The notes beneath the pieces are model-generated. The model saw only the letters and a program-made list of their open reading frames with translations, did no database searches and was not told the origin of the DNA. From Neocallimastix lanati (nom. inval.) (lineage: Eukaryota > Neocallimastigomycota > Neocallimastigomycetes > Neocallimastigales > Neocallimastigaceae): a DNA stretch of 64,000 nt. Below, piece by piece: positions 31,078-42,252 of the stretch. Made by a program: the position numbers and the translations under genes. Location: NCBI GenBank assembly GCA_016946835.1, contig JACVTC010000200.1, forward strand, positions 149,691 through 213,690. Reading direction: 5' to 3'. Positions within the stretch are counted from its first letter, which is position 1, and every line of letters starts with the position of its first letter.

Positions 31078-31432
31078 CAAGCCACTCCTACAGGATTCAA
31101 GATAAGATAATTCAATCATATATTCTGTTTTTACTTCTACTATAACCACTCTTAAGGCTATCTAATACTTACTACTTTTTAGGCTATCTTTATCTTAATT
31201 CTAAGATAATACTGGCATTTTAAACATGTGGTCAAACAAGCTAAAATTTAAAAAAAATTAAATATTTAAACTATTTTATTATCTAATCAAGCCACTCCTT
31301 TATTAATAAGTTTTTATTCAAACCACTTATTCAATTACTATATTACACAATCCACTCTATATTATATATCTATTATTTAGGCTATTACTCTTTGTAATAA
31401 TACTGATATACAAGTTACTATCCAAGCCACTC
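31078..31432 (+). repeat. Dispersed CAAGCCACTC repeats in Copia-5 leader
   Basis: CAAGCCACTC recurs at 31078, 31288 and 31423, with variants AACCACT and CAATCCACTC between, alternating with (T)AGGCTAT at about 31153, 31182 and 31378. Confidence 0.55.
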
Positions 31433-32311
31433 ATTTCTAGAAATTATTTTCAACTCTTTATTTATAACATAAAACCCTCAAACTTGATATTCCACTATCC
31501 TAACCTAAGAGAAAGCCAAAACCATACTGTATAAATTAAATTACAAACGATGTCGCCTTAGTAACAATAGACAAAAATGAAACGGAAGAATCACTACATT
31601 AAAAAATTATATTTGACAAAAAAGACAAAAAAGGAATAGATCAAAGCTATAATATAAAAGTTAGAAAGCATGAAAAAAATGAATGTATATACAGCTGTTG
31701 ATTAAATACCAAACGAAACTAACGTTATTTCATCTAGATGGGTATTTAAATTCAAAGGTGATCCAGAAGAAAAAATATCACTAAAGAAAGCAAAGCTCGT
31801 CCCTTGAGGATTTACACAGCAATAGCAATATGGAATAGATTTTAAAGAAATATTTTTATTTACTCTCTAACAATGCACACTACCAATGATAACTACAGTT
31901 ACCTCAAAGAACAGTTATGATATACACCAAATAGATATTAAAGCAGCTTATTTTGACACCAAGTTAAGCGAAGATATATATATGTACTTATCAAAAAGAG
32001 AAGAAATTGAAAAGAAATATTATTGTAAGTTAAACAAAGCCTTATATAAATTAAGACAAGCTAGACGTATGTGGAACAACACTTTAAATATCACACTATT
32101 AAACCTTAAATTTACTATATTATCTTATGATCCCTATATATAAGACAAAAATAATAAAAATAATAATATTAGTAGCCCGTTAGTCTTATAAGTAAATGAC
32201 ATTCTTGTTACTGGTAATGATAATGAAATATACAAAATAAAAAATTTTTTGAAAGAAAAATTTGACATTACTAACACTAGACTTTTTTTTGAAATTACAA
32301 CTAATTGAATA

Positions 32312-33862
32312 TATATATATTAAAAACAAAATAAAAAAATTTTTATTTTATTTTTGTTTTTATTTTTAGTACTTCATATATATTTTGATGATAATAGATA
32401 AATCATTATAATATTTTTAAATAATTTATCTACTACTGTTATATAGCAATTTATCGTTTCGATAATCAACACCTTTCAATCTCTAAACAAGCCTATTAAT
32501 ATTTCCTAAAATAAAATTGTATTTGATGTCTTTGTTAAGTGATCTCTTCTAGTTATAATCTATTGAGAATGATATATTAATACCATTCTCATCTCAAATT
32601 AAGTAGAAACTAAATAGTTAAATGGTTAAATGGTTAAATGATTAAATAGGTAAATGAATAACTTGTAATTTTTAACTAAAATTTCTTTTTTCTTTTTATA
32701 AATTATAAATTTTTATGTTAATTTCTAAATCTCTAAATAATTCATAATTTATAATTATTTTTATTTCTTCTAGTAATTTTTTTTTTTTTTTTTTTTTTTT
32801 TGTTCGTTTTAAATTTCAACATTTAAAAAAAATATATATATATATATATATTTTGTTCATATTTTAATATTTAATGCAATATTTTTTTTTATCGTTAATA
32901 TTGATATTTTAATGATTATATTTTATATTATTTATGTACTCAGTTTTATACCATATTATTTAAATAATCAGTTTTTAATTACATTGCAAAGAAAATTTAT
33001 GAAATAAATTAATTAAATATTTGTATTAATAAAAATAATATTAACTTTAATATTTATAAAAAATTTATATTTTATATTTATTTTCTTAAAAATTATAACT
33101 TAATATTTTATATTTATTTTCTTAAAGATTATTATTTTATATTTTTATGTGTATGATAAATATATTATAATTTTAATATTAATAATTTATAATTATACAT
33201 TTTTAATTTATAATTTTTATATTATATTATTTTAATAATAAATTCATCTCATTAATTTTTATTTTAAAATAATTTATTATTAATTAAATATATATATATG
33301 TATTTCAAAATAACATCACTTATTTAATGACTTTTGATTTTCATTTTTTATTTTATTATATTTTACTTTTAAATATTAAAAATGAATTAAATTAAATAAA
33401 ATATTTTGATACAAAAGTAATTAATCTTATACGATAATTCATAAATCAAGATTTGAATATTTTATGTCTTTATAATTAATTTTTTTTTTAATTAGTACTT
33501 TTTATTTACATTTTTTTATTTTATTTAATATTTTGTAATAAAAAATAATATATTCATAAATACTATTTATTAAAAAAAATTCTTTTCTTTGTATTTTTTT
33601 AAAACTAATTTCTACAAAAAGGTATAGATATGAGTATATATACTTTTTTTTCGTTTTTGAAAATATAGAAAAATCCTAAACAAGAAAGGTTTTTACTACT
33701 AATTTAAATATGAATCCACTTCATTATAATTTTCATCTTATATATTATAGATTACTTTCATTTAATCTAACCCATCAAATTAAAATCTAATCTTTTAAAT
33801 AAATATCATATTTCAATTAAAATTTCATAAAAAATGATAAGAATGTACTAAATAATGCATTC
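32312..33862 (+). repeat. Duplication A, first copy
   Basis: Diverged direct repeat of 42250-43190 plus about 45400-45872. Shared landmarks are the block ATAGCAATTTATCGTTTCGA, a (TAAATGGT)n stretch near 32615, and TCATTTAATCTAACCCATCA near 33758. No ORF; nature unknown. Confidence 0.75.
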
Positions 33863-34321
33863 TTAATTAAATCTACGATTTATTTCTAATACATTATGTG
33901 TACATTATTATTTTTGTACTTTAATAAATTTTTAAATCCAAAGATCAAAAATTAAATCAAAAATTATATTAAACTTTATATTTTTATATTAAATCTTATA
34001 TTAATAGTAATATTTTTATATATTTAAAACTAATATTAGCAATATTAATAATAAATCTTATTTTTTTATATTTTTATATTAATAATGAAAATTTGTATTA
34101 ATAATATTTTTTATATATTGATAATTAAAAATTTATATATTATATTTTAACTTTTATTATAAAATTTTATATCGAAATGTTTTATTTTATATTGAAAAAT
34201 ATTTTATTTTATTAAAAACCTTTATATTAGAATAGTATTTTTATTTTTATTTTTATTTTAACAGATTGTAATAAAAAATATAGCCAATTAAATAAATTCT
34301 TATTAGTAATATTTTAGATAG

Positions 34322-34383
<62 letters not shown>

Positions 34384-34690
34384 TTTTATTAATATTATAA
34401 ATGTATTTTATTTATATTGTTATAATTAAATTTTATATAATTGATTATAAAACTCAATTTAAATTTAATAGTTTTTATAAAAAAAAAAAATAAATAAAGT
34501 GTAATTTAGTGGCAAGAACAACTTTTATGCCTTGAAAAAAAAGTATAAATAGTTGTAAATTTTGCTACTAATTTTTAAATATCATCAAACCAATTAATAA
34601 AATAAATGAATAAAATCAAATAAATTTATAAATAAAAATAATAAATAAATAAATAAAATTTGTGTTTCTTACTTTATATTTATTTAATTC
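33863..34690. other. AT-rich spacer with a 55-A run
   Basis: Short ATA-type repeats and a pure A tract at 34327-34381. No coding potential seen. Confidence 0.7.
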
Positions 34691-34695
34691 TCTAA

Positions 34696-35637
34696 TGTAA
34701 AATATTTAATAATTTGAATACGTATTTAAATGTAATGTAATGTAAATTATTGTGGATAAAAATGTTTTCCAAATTTTTAATATAAATTTAAATGTATTCC
34801 AAATTATTAATTTAATTAATTTTCTCAAAAATGTATGACTAAATTATTTGGAGAATTTACATCATTATTACTCACTTTGAATCATGAAACTTTGTAAATT
34901 AAAAATAATTAGTCATGAAACTTGTAAATTAAAAATAATTAGTCATAAATTAGTTAAATTAAAATAATCAAAGAAAAATTGCCTTTTCCGTTTGTTTACA
35001 AAAACTTGCCGTTTTGTTTATTTATTTTTAGAAATATTAGATAGTTTTAAATAGTTTTTATATTAAAATAACTCATAAAAATTCATGTAATTTATTATTA
35101 AATGTAATTACAAATATATAATAATATTTTAGTTAGTTTATTACAATCTATTCAATTTAAATTTTAATTTTCAAAAAGTATAAAAAGAGTTAATTTTCAA
35201 CTATTGAACGATAGTTGGAAAATAGTATAGAAAATAGTATAGAAAATAGTATAGTTTAGAATAGTATAGTTTAGTATAGATAATATAGATAGTATAAATT
35301 TTGTATTTTATTAATTAGTATTATAACTATTATTAGAATAGTTATTTTTTTATAAAACAAATTTTATTTTAAATTTTATTTTGAAAATCTTAACTGCTAG
35401 TAGGCTTTCCGGTAAAGGACCCTACGGTACCCAGTTAAGTGATTGTTGATTTTAGAATAGTTAAATTCAACAAATAAGAAATATTAATAAAAGGATTTTT
35501 TTATAAAACAAAAAATTAAATTAGTTTTTTAGTTTTAGTGTTTTAGTTAATAATTAATTATAGTGTTGATATAATAAAATAGTGTAAAACAAATTATAGT
35601 CTGTCCTCGCCGACCTAAGCTATTATTTTATTTTACA
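34696..35637 (+). repeat. Gypsy-2 5' LTR (left arm)
   Basis: 942 bp, same sequence as 40392-41333. Contains TATAAAAAG at 35179 and the 11-mer AGTTGGAAAAT at 35213. Confidence 0.95.
35179..35223 (+). promoter_or_regulatory. Gypsy-2 LTR promoter and predicted transcript start
   Basis: TATAAAAAG at 35179-35187. The 11-mer AGTTGGAAAAT at 35213-35223, exactly complementary to the primer site, begins 34 bp after the first T of the TATA box, a normal TATA-to-start distance. The transcript is predicted to begin at 35213. Confidence 0.7.
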
Positions 35638-35648
35638 ATTTTCCAACT
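35638..35648 (+). promoter_or_regulatory. Gypsy-2 self-priming primer-binding site
   Basis: ATTTTCCAACT directly abuts the LTR and is the perfect 11-nt complement of 35213-35223; pairing stops on both sides. No TGG-type tRNA site is present here. Confidence 0.8.
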
Positions 35649-35790
35649 CGTTAGATTAGTATAGTTTACCTTTGTGTAGGATAGACTAGTAATAGTATAA
35701 AAATTTTTTTTTTTTTGAAATAATAATTAAAAAGTGGATTTAGTAATACTTTATAGTTTAATTTATAGTTTAATAAATAATAATAATAAG

Positions 35791-37302
35791 ATGAATTACA
35801 TAAATATCAACAATCAACATCCAGGAGCTAGGGGAGACTTTGACGCAGCCTCTGAAGCCAGCTCCATGGAAATAGAAAATGAGGTTGGTAATAACGTCAA
35901 TACCAGGGCACGCCTCATTCCGAAACCAAAAGCATTCTCCGGAAGAAGAAACGAACTACCAGCCTTCCTTGGTCAAATCAACCGATATTTTAAGTACAAT
36001 TTAGACGAAGAAGCTGCTGCTGATGACGAATTCAAGATTGATATTATAAGTAGTTATTTGGAGGGAAACGCTGCTGAATGGTTTGCTGATCTAGTTAAAG
36101 AAGAAAGTCCACTATTGGAAAATTACGAGAATTTTATTGACGCTTTGCAACAACGTTACAAATCCTGTGCGAGTTCAGATGTCGCGAACAGTCGACTTAC
36201 CAAGATACGTAGCCAACAATTTAGAACAATAGCCGAATACTGCAATCAGTTCGAGAAAATAGCCAGAGATTCATCATTTAATGACGAAGCTAAAATCCAT
36301 TTTTTCATTGAGGGTTTACCAACAAGAGAAAAAGAAAGAACCAAACTAATTTATCCTAGAATTAGAAGAATTAATGAACTAATTAATGTTGTAGCTGCTA
36401 ATGCTGAAGAAGATCGTCGTGTTAACGGAAATGACCCAATGGATATAGATCAAAGAAGAATTAGACCTTTTCGTAGGGATTTAGGATCAAGTCGTTACCA
36501 AAATAATTACCGAAGTAGCCAAAATTACAGGGATTCTTCACCAAAGAGGTCAAACAAACCGAAGAAGTGTTTTATATGTAAGAGCACAAGCCACTTAAAG
36601 GAAAACTGTCCCAAGCAACAGGACAAAATTAGAAGAAGAGAAAAGATCTTACAGATTAAATGGAGCGAGAAAAGTTTAGCTCACACTTACAATGTTGTTT
36701 TTAAGTACAAAAATGGTTTTATTATGTCCGCAATTCTAGATACTGGTTCAGATCTTAATATTATGGATAGAGCTACCGCCGATAAATACCAGATCCCAGT
36801 ACAACGAATCCGCCATGAGAAAAACGTTATCGGATTTAACGGAAATGGAACAATTCGTTATGAAACCATTCCATTAACTATGGTCATGGGTCAACATATC
36901 GAAACCATTCAATTTTACATTTATAGTTTACCAAAAGGAATTTCGGTTATTTTAGGAAATCCATGGTTGAAGAAGCATTGCCCAACAATTGAATTTGATA
37001 AAGGTAATATCAGATTCAGTTCCCAATACTGCAAGAGAAATTGTTGTGCCACCGCTGAAGATATTATGAGAAGAACAACTGAAGAAAAGAAGAAAAAAGA
37101 TGAAATCCGCCGAAGTAAGATACAATTAGCTAGAGAAATTATTAATAATTATAATAATGTATTAGATAGTTTAGATAATAATGATGTTAAAAAATTAGTC
37201 GATAATAAAAATAAATTATGTAGTAAAAAATCACGTAATATAAAGGCTATTATGAAAAAAGCCTTAGTTAAAAAAAAAAATGTATTAAAAGAAAACAATT
37301 AA
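35791..37302 (+). CDS. Gypsy-2 gag-protease (left arm)
   Basis: I use ATG 35791 (MNYININNQHPGARG); the frame is open upstream without ATG support. Capsid domain: IPKPKAFSGRRNELPAFLG, YLEGNAAEWFADLVKEE, LQQRYKSC, EYCNQFEKIARDSSF, FFIEGLP. Zinc knuckle CFICKSTSHLKENC. Retropepsin MSAILDTGSDLNIMD with an intact DTG, and the second protease signature VILGNPWL. The C-terminal Lys-rich part ends early because of an 11-A run at 37270-37280; the opposite arm has 12 there and its frame continues toward pol. Gag and pol were therefore probably one ORF, as in Tf1-like elements. Confidence 0.93.
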   Translation: MNYININNQHPGARGDFDAASEASSMEIENEVGNNVNTRARLIPKPKAFSGRRNELPAFLGQINRYFKYNLDEEAAADDEFKIDIISSYLEGNAAEWFADLVKEESPLLENYENFIDALQQRYKSCASSDVANSRLTKIRSQQFRTIAEYCNQFEKIARDSSFNDEAKIHFFIEGLPTREKERTKLIYPRIRRINELINVVAANAEEDRRVNGNDPMDIDQRRIRPFRRDLGSSRYQNNYRSSQNYRDSSPKRSNKPKKCFICKSTSHLKENCPKQQDKIRRREKILQIKWSEKSLAHTYNVVFKYKNGFIMSAILDTGSDLNIMDRATADKYQIPVQRIRHEKNVIGFNGNGTIRYETIPLTMVMGQHIETIQFYIYSLPKGISVILGNPWLKKHCPTIEFDKGNIRFSSQYCKRNCCATAEDIMRRTTEEKKKKDEIRRSKIQLAREIINNYNNVLDSLDNNDVKKLVDNKNKLCSKKSRNIKAIMKKALVKKKNVLKENN

Positions 37303-37415
37303 ATAAAGGAAAATTCGAAAATTATGCTTTCTGTTATGTTTTAAAAAATGAAAATAAAGATAAAAGTGTTATTAAATGTGATTATAATAATGAAAGTGTT
37401 AAAGAAAATAAAAGT

Positions 37416-40358
37416 TTGGAAAGAATACCAAAACAATATGAGAAATTTAAAAATGTGTTTGATGAACAAGAGTGTAACGAATTACCACCACATCGTCCAT
37501 ACGACTGTAAAATTAGATTAAAGGATGATGTAGACTTATTTTATGGACCATTATATCCATTAACGGAAGAAGAACGTGAAGCTTTAAAAGAATATATCAA
37601 AGAAAATTTAGAAAAAGGCTTCATTAGACCTTCAACATCTCCTGCTGGTGCTCCAATTTTATTCGTTAGAAAAAAGGATGGAAGTTTAAGACTTTGTGTC
37701 GATTATCGAAGACTTAATGAAAATACTATAAGGGACTCCTATCCACTCCCTTTAATCACCGAGCTTTTTGACAGATTGAGAGAAGCTAAGTATTTTACTA
37801 AGTTAGATTTAAAATCAGCTTATAACCTGGTAAGAATACGTGAAGGTGATGAATATAAAACAGCATTTCGAACAAGATATGGTCATTTCGAATATCTTGT
37901 TATGCCATTTGGTTTGAAGAATGCTCCAGCAACTTTCCAACACTTTATTAATGACGTTTTAGGAGAATACTTAGATGAATTTGCTTTTGCCTATATCGAT
38001 GATATACTTATTTATTCTGAGACATTAGAAGAACACCGTACACATGTTAAGAAAATACTTAAGAAATTACAAGAAAGTGGTCTTTATGCAAAATTAAGTA
38101 AATGTGAATTTGAAGTTCAAAAAACAACTTTTTTAGGACATATTATTTCGGATAAAGGAATTTCTATGGATCCAGACAAAGTTAAATCGATTTTAGAATG
38201 GCCAGTACCAACTACCGTGAAGGAAGTACAATCTTTCGTAGGCTTATGTAATTATTACAGAAGATTCATCCCAAACTTTGCTAAAATTGCTAAGCCGTTA
38301 CACAACTTAACAAGAAAAGATGTTAAATATGAATGGACTGAAGGATGTTCTGTCGCATTCGAAACTTTAAAGAAACTCTTTACAAAAGAACCAATACTTG
38401 TTCATGCAGATCCAGAATTACCGTTTATAGTAGAGACAGATGCAAGTAATTTTGCAATCGGTGCTGTGTTATCTCAAAGACAAAAATATACAAACGCATT
38501 ACATCCAATTTGTTATTATTCAAGAGGTTTAACAAAATCTGAAAAGAATTATCCAATATATGACAAGGAATTATTAGCTGTCAAGTGTGCGTTACAAGAA
38601 TGGAGACATTACTTAGAAGGGGCTAAGCATCAATTTACAATTTATACCGATCATAAAAATTTAACTTTTCCACGTAAACCTGAGTTGTTATCTCAACGTC
38701 AAATAAGATGGAACTTATTCTTATCTCGATTTGATTACAAAATACAATATAGACCAGGAAAAGAAGGTGGAAAACCAGATGCTTTTTCGAGAAGACCAGA
38801 TTATGAAAATCAAGAAATAGATGATGAAAAAGAAACTTCAACTTGTCTTACAATACAAGAAGCTACAGAAGATTTATGTTTAGTTGCAATTCAAGGGAAC
38901 TTAAAAGATGAATTGATAAAAGAAATTAAAGATGATGAAGTCATACAAGAATTAATCAAGATCAAAAAAGGAGAATCTACTTCTAATAATAAATATAAAA
39001 ATAAAATGAAAGACTTTACTATTGACGAAGAAGGTTTATTATTATATAAGGGTTTAATTTTCGTTCCAAAGAAGATGAGAAATATTATCATTGCTATTCA
39101 TCATGATAATCCAGTTCAAGGTCATTTTGGTATTCTCAAAACCAAAGAAATTATAAGTAGAAATTTTGTTTGGTTTAAGATGACTTCCGATATTGTTAAG
39201 TACATCGCATCATGCAAAACATGTGCTCAAGTAAAAGATGATCGCCACCGTCCTTATGGATTACTTCAACCTCTTCCTACTCCAAAAAGACCATGGTCCT
39301 CAGTCTCAATGGATTTTATAACTGATTTACCTAAGTCAAGAGACAAAACAGTTATAATGGTCGTAGTTGATAGATTAACAAAGATGGCTCACTTTATTCC
39401 ATTTAGAAGTATACCTACTGCTCAAATCGCTGCTGATGTATTTTTTAGAGAAGTTTTTCGTTTACACGGATTACCAGAAGATATTACTTCCGATAGAGGA
39501 TCTCAATTCACCTCCGAATTCTGGCAAAAACTTTGTAGTTTATTAGATATTCGTCAAAATTTGTCAACAGCACATCACCCTCAAACAGATGGTCAAACTG
39601 AACGAGTTAATGGTATATTAGAACAATTTTTAAGGTGCTATATTAACAAAAGAAAAAATAACTGGATGGACATTCTTCCTTATGCTGAATTCGCATATAA
39701 TAACACATTACAACAATCGACTAATCAGACACCATTCTTCTCAAATTATGGTTTTAATCCAAAATTCAATCCAGTTATACCTGCTGATAGCAGAAGAACA
39801 AGTACCATTGACCATGTTGAACAAATAAGGAAAAACATGCAATTCCTCAAGAAAAATTTAGAAAAAGCTAAGGAAAGATATAAGAGATATGCAGATCACT
39901 TAAGAATTGTAGGACCAAAATTAAAAGTAGGTGATAAAGTTTGGTTAAAGCGTCCAGACTTACTTCCAAAAGGTCCTTCTAAATTGACTAACAGAAAACT
40001 CGGTCCTTTTAAAATTATTGAAAAAACAGGCCCTGTTTCTTATAAATTAGAATTACCTGATACTATTAAATGCCATAATGTTTTCCATATTTCAAATCTA
40101 GAACCTTACAATGAAAGAGAATTTAATGAATCAAGTGCAAGTACTATTACTCGAATTACTTCGATCGCTACTGATACTGAAGGAAAGGAACCTTTGAAGA
40201 TTGTTGCCGCTAAAGTTGTTAACAATAAACCTTTTTACTTTATGTTATGGAAAGGACTTCCAGCTACTGAATGTACTTGGTTGTCTGAAGATGAAATCAC
40301 TGATCCTCAATTAGTACAAGAGTTCAATAAAACAAATAGAGTTCCTTCTAGATTATAA
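37416..40358 (+). CDS. Gypsy-2 pol: RT, RNase H, integrase, chromodomain (left arm)
   Basis: 980 codons counted from TTG at 37416; the frame is open upstream to the A-run at 37270, so this is the continuation of gag-protease. RT motif A is FTKLDLKSAYNLV (Asp131) and motif C YIDDILIYS (Asp195-196). RNase H has VETDASNFAIGAVLSQ and TDHKNL. Integrase has an HHCC finger (HHDNPVQGHFG..CKTCAQ) and DDE signatures VSMDFITDLP, TSDRGSQFTSEFW and QTDGQTERVNGILEQ. A GPY/F module (LGPFKIIEKTGPVSYKLELP) leads to HNVFHISNLEPY and a chromodomain (about 925-975: IVAAKVVNNKPFYFMLWKG, TWLSEDEI, LVQEF). The chromodomain would guide integration to particular chromatin. All catalytic residues are present. Confidence 0.96.
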   Translation: MERIPKQYEKFKNVFDEQECNELPPHRPYDCKIRLKDDVDLFYGPLYPLTEEEREALKEYIKENLEKGFIRPSTSPAGAPILFVRKKDGSLRLCVDYRRLNENTIRDSYPLPLITELFDRLREAKYFTKLDLKSAYNLVRIREGDEYKTAFRTRYGHFEYLVMPFGLKNAPATFQHFINDVLGEYLDEFAFAYIDDILIYSETLEEHRTHVKKILKKLQESGLYAKLSKCEFEVQKTTFLGHIISDKGISMDPDKVKSILEWPVPTTVKEVQSFVGLCNYYRRFIPNFAKIAKPLHNLTRKDVKYEWTEGCSVAFETLKKLFTKEPILVHADPELPFIVETDASNFAIGAVLSQRQKYTNALHPICYYSRGLTKSEKNYPIYDKELLAVKCALQEWRHYLEGAKHQFTIYTDHKNLTFPRKPELLSQRQIRWNLFLSRFDYKIQYRPGKEGGKPDAFSRRPDYENQEIDDEKETSTCLTIQEATEDLCLVAIQGNLKDELIKEIKDDEVIQELIKIKKGESTSNNKYKNKMKDFTIDEEGLLLYKGLIFVPKKMRNIIIAIHHDNPVQGHFGILKTKEIISRNFVWFKMTSDIVKYIASCKTCAQVKDDRHRPYGLLQPLPTPKRPWSSVSMDFITDLPKSRDKTVIMVVVDRLTKMAHFIPFRSIPTAQIAADVFFREVFRLHGLPEDITSDRGSQFTSEFWQKLCSLLDIRQNLSTAHHPQTDGQTERVNGILEQFLRCYINKRKNNWMDILPYAEFAYNNTLQQSTNQTPFFSNYGFNPKFNPVIPADSRRTSTIDHVEQIRKNMQFLKKNLEKAKERYKRYADHLRIVGPKLKVGDKVWLKRPDLLPKGPSKLTNRKLGPFKIIEKTGPVSYKLELPDTIKCHNVFHISNLEPYNEREFNESSASTITRITSIATDTEGKEPLKIVAAKVVNNKPFYFMLWKGLPATECTWLSEDEITDPQLVQEFNKTNRVPSRL

Positions 40359-40382
40359 GTCGCTCAGGGGCTCGACTTAAAC

Positions 40383-40391
40383 AGAGGGGCA
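40383..40391 (+). promoter_or_regulatory. Gypsy-2 polypurine tract
   Basis: AGAGGGGCA directly before the 3' LTR TGTAAAAT. Confidence 0.8.
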
Positions 40392-41333
40392 TGTAAAATA
40401 TTTAATAATTTGAATACGTATTTAAATGTAATGTAATGTAAATTATTGTGGATAAAAATGTTTTCCAAATTTTTAATATAAATTTAAATGTATTCCAAAT
40501 TATTAATTTAATTAATTTTCTCAAAAATGTATGACTAAATTATTTGGAGAATTTACATCATTATTACTCACTTTGAATCATGAAACTTTGTAAATTAAAA
40601 ATAATTAGTCATGAAACTTGTAAATTAAAAATAATTAGTCATAAATTAGTTAAATTAAAATAATCAAAGAAAAATTGCCTTTTCCGTTTGTTTACAAAAA
40701 CTTGCCGTTTTGTTTATTTATTTTTAGAAATATTAGATAGTTTTAAATAGTTTTTATATTAAAATAACTCATAAAAATTCATGTAATTTATTATTAAATG
40801 TAATTACAAATATATAATAATATTTTAGTTAGTTTATTACAATCTATTCAATTTAAATTTTAATTTTCAAAAAGTATAAAAAGAGTTAATTTTCAACTAT
40901 TGAACGATAGTTGGAAAATAGTATAGAAAATAGTATAGAAAATAGTATAGTTTAGAATAGTATAGTTTAGTATAGATAATATAGATAGTATAAATTTTGT
41001 ATTTTATTAATTAGTATTATAACTATTATTAGAATAGTTATTTTTTTATAAAACAAATTTTATTTTAAATTTTATTTTGAAAATCTTAACTGCTAGTAGG
41101 CTTTCCGGTAAAGGACCCTACGGTACCCAGTTAAGTGATTGTTGATTTTAGAATAGTTAAATTCAACAAATAAGAAATATTAATAAAAGGATTTTTTTAT
41201 AAAACAAAAAATTAAATTAGTTTTTTAGTTTTAGTGTTTTAGTTAATAATTAATTATAGTGTTGATATAATAAAATAGTGTAAAACAAATTATAGTCTGT
41301 CCTCGCCGACCTAAGCTATTATTTTATTTTACA
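40392..41333 (+). repeat. Gypsy-2 3' LTR (left arm)
   Basis: 942 bp, no difference from the 5' LTR seen by eye; target duplication TCTAA follows. Confidence 0.95.
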
Positions 41334-41362
41334 TCTAAAACTTTAACAAAAAATTCATCAAA

Positions 41363-41435
41363 GCGAAGTTGGCGCAGTCGGCAGCGCGTAAGTCTCATAA
41401 TCTTAAGGTCGTGAGTTCGAACCTCACACTTCGCA
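41363..41435 (+). tRNA. tRNA-Met(CAT), elongator (left arm)
   Basis: 73 nt: acceptor GCGAAGT/ACTTCGC, D-arm GCGC/GCGC, anticodon stem TAAGT/TCTTA with loop CTCATAA, variable AGGTC, T-arm GTGAG/CTCAC with loop TTCGAAC, discriminator A. The body closely matches eukaryotic elongator tRNA-Met. No intron, no encoded CCA. Confidence 0.96.
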
Positions 41436-41441
41436 TTTTTT
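41436..41441 (+). terminator. Pol III terminator of tRNA-Met (left arm)
   Basis: T6 immediately after the discriminator base. Confidence 0.8.
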
Positions 41442-42205
41442 AGTTTTATATATATATTACTTTTTATTTCATTCTTTTTATTTTATTTTTTGATTTATCT
41501 TTTTATATTTATTTTTTTTGTTTTATTTTTTTTGTTTTAATTATATATTTTATTTTTTCATTTTATTTTTTTTATTTTTATTATTATTTTTTTATTACTA
41601 TTATTTTTCTTTTTGTTTTGATTTTTCATTTTACTTATATATTGATGTTTTTTTATTTTATTTTTATTTTTATTATTATTATTTTTTTTTATTCATTCTA
41701 TTTTTTATTTATTTATTTTTATTTCAATTAATATATAGAATTAATAAGACTGCATAAGATAAAAATTATATTTTGTTTTTATTTTTTTTTTTTTAATTAA
41801 TTTAAATCAAATCGTTATATCTTTAAACCATAAAAATTTTATTTTATTTTATTTTATTTTATTTTATTTTATTTTATTTTATTTTATTTTATTTTATTTT
41901 ATTCAATCTGTACATTATATTTAATATTCTACTTTTTATTTTATTTTATTTTATATTATTCAATCTGTACATTATATTTAATATTCTACTTTTTATTTTA
42001 TTTTATTTTATTTTATTTTTATTTCTATGCTTATTTTTATTTTTATTTTTATTTTATTTTATTTTATTTTATTTTATTTTATTTTATTTAATTTTATTTT
42101 ATTTATTATTATTATTTTTTATTCGTAGAAAATAACGAAATTTTAGTAGACCAAAAGAAGAGATGAAGACCGACCTCTAAAAGTCTTCCCTCTTAAATTC
42201 TTTCT

Positions 42206-42249
<44 letters not shown>
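41442..42249. repeat. T-rich low-complexity tract with (ATTTT)n and a T40 run
   Basis: ATTTT pentamer arrays at about 41838-41903, 41935-41955, 41992-42018 and 42045-42100, with a duplicated 58-bp piece containing CAATCTGTACATTATATT (41903, 41960). T40 at 42208-42247. ORFs here are low-complexity artefacts. Confidence 0.85.

Positions 42250-42252
<3 letters not shown>

Larger units (their letters stand above)
30491..32310 (+). pseudogene. Copia-5: decayed copia remnant (leader and reverse transcriptase)
   Basis: A tRNA-Lys-like primer site at 30491-30520 opens a leader. From about 31620 the + strand reads as copia RT with several stops and shifts: SMKKMNVYTAV, ETNVISSRWVFKFKGD, YGIDFKEIF, then the open stretch 31886-32143 (YDIHQIDIKAAYFDTKLSED; KLNKALYKLRQARRMWNNTL), then VNDILVTGND, where the YVDD box has become V-N-D, and a tail KEKFDITNTR. 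Gag, protease and integrase are missing between leader and RT, and RNase H is lost where duplication A begins. Confidence 0.8.
34696..41333 (+). mobile_element. Gypsy-2 (left arm copy): chromodomain Ty3/gypsy element, self-priming type
   Basis: Two 942-bp LTRs identical by eye (34696-35637, 40392-41333), TGTAAAAT...ATTTTACA, with target duplication TCTAA at 34691-34695 and 41334-41338. Gag with zinc knuckle, DTGS protease, RT, RNase H, integrase and C-terminal chromodomain. The sequence just after the 5' LTR is complementary to a site inside the LTR. It integrated 24 bp upstream of a tRNA-Met gene in the same orientation. A young chromovirus of the Tf1/sushi kind. Confidence 0.95.

Noticed and set aside
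41518-41757. Phe/Tyr-rich 79-codon ORF
   Set aside because: Low-complexity T-rich sequence translated; no codon bias or homology signal.
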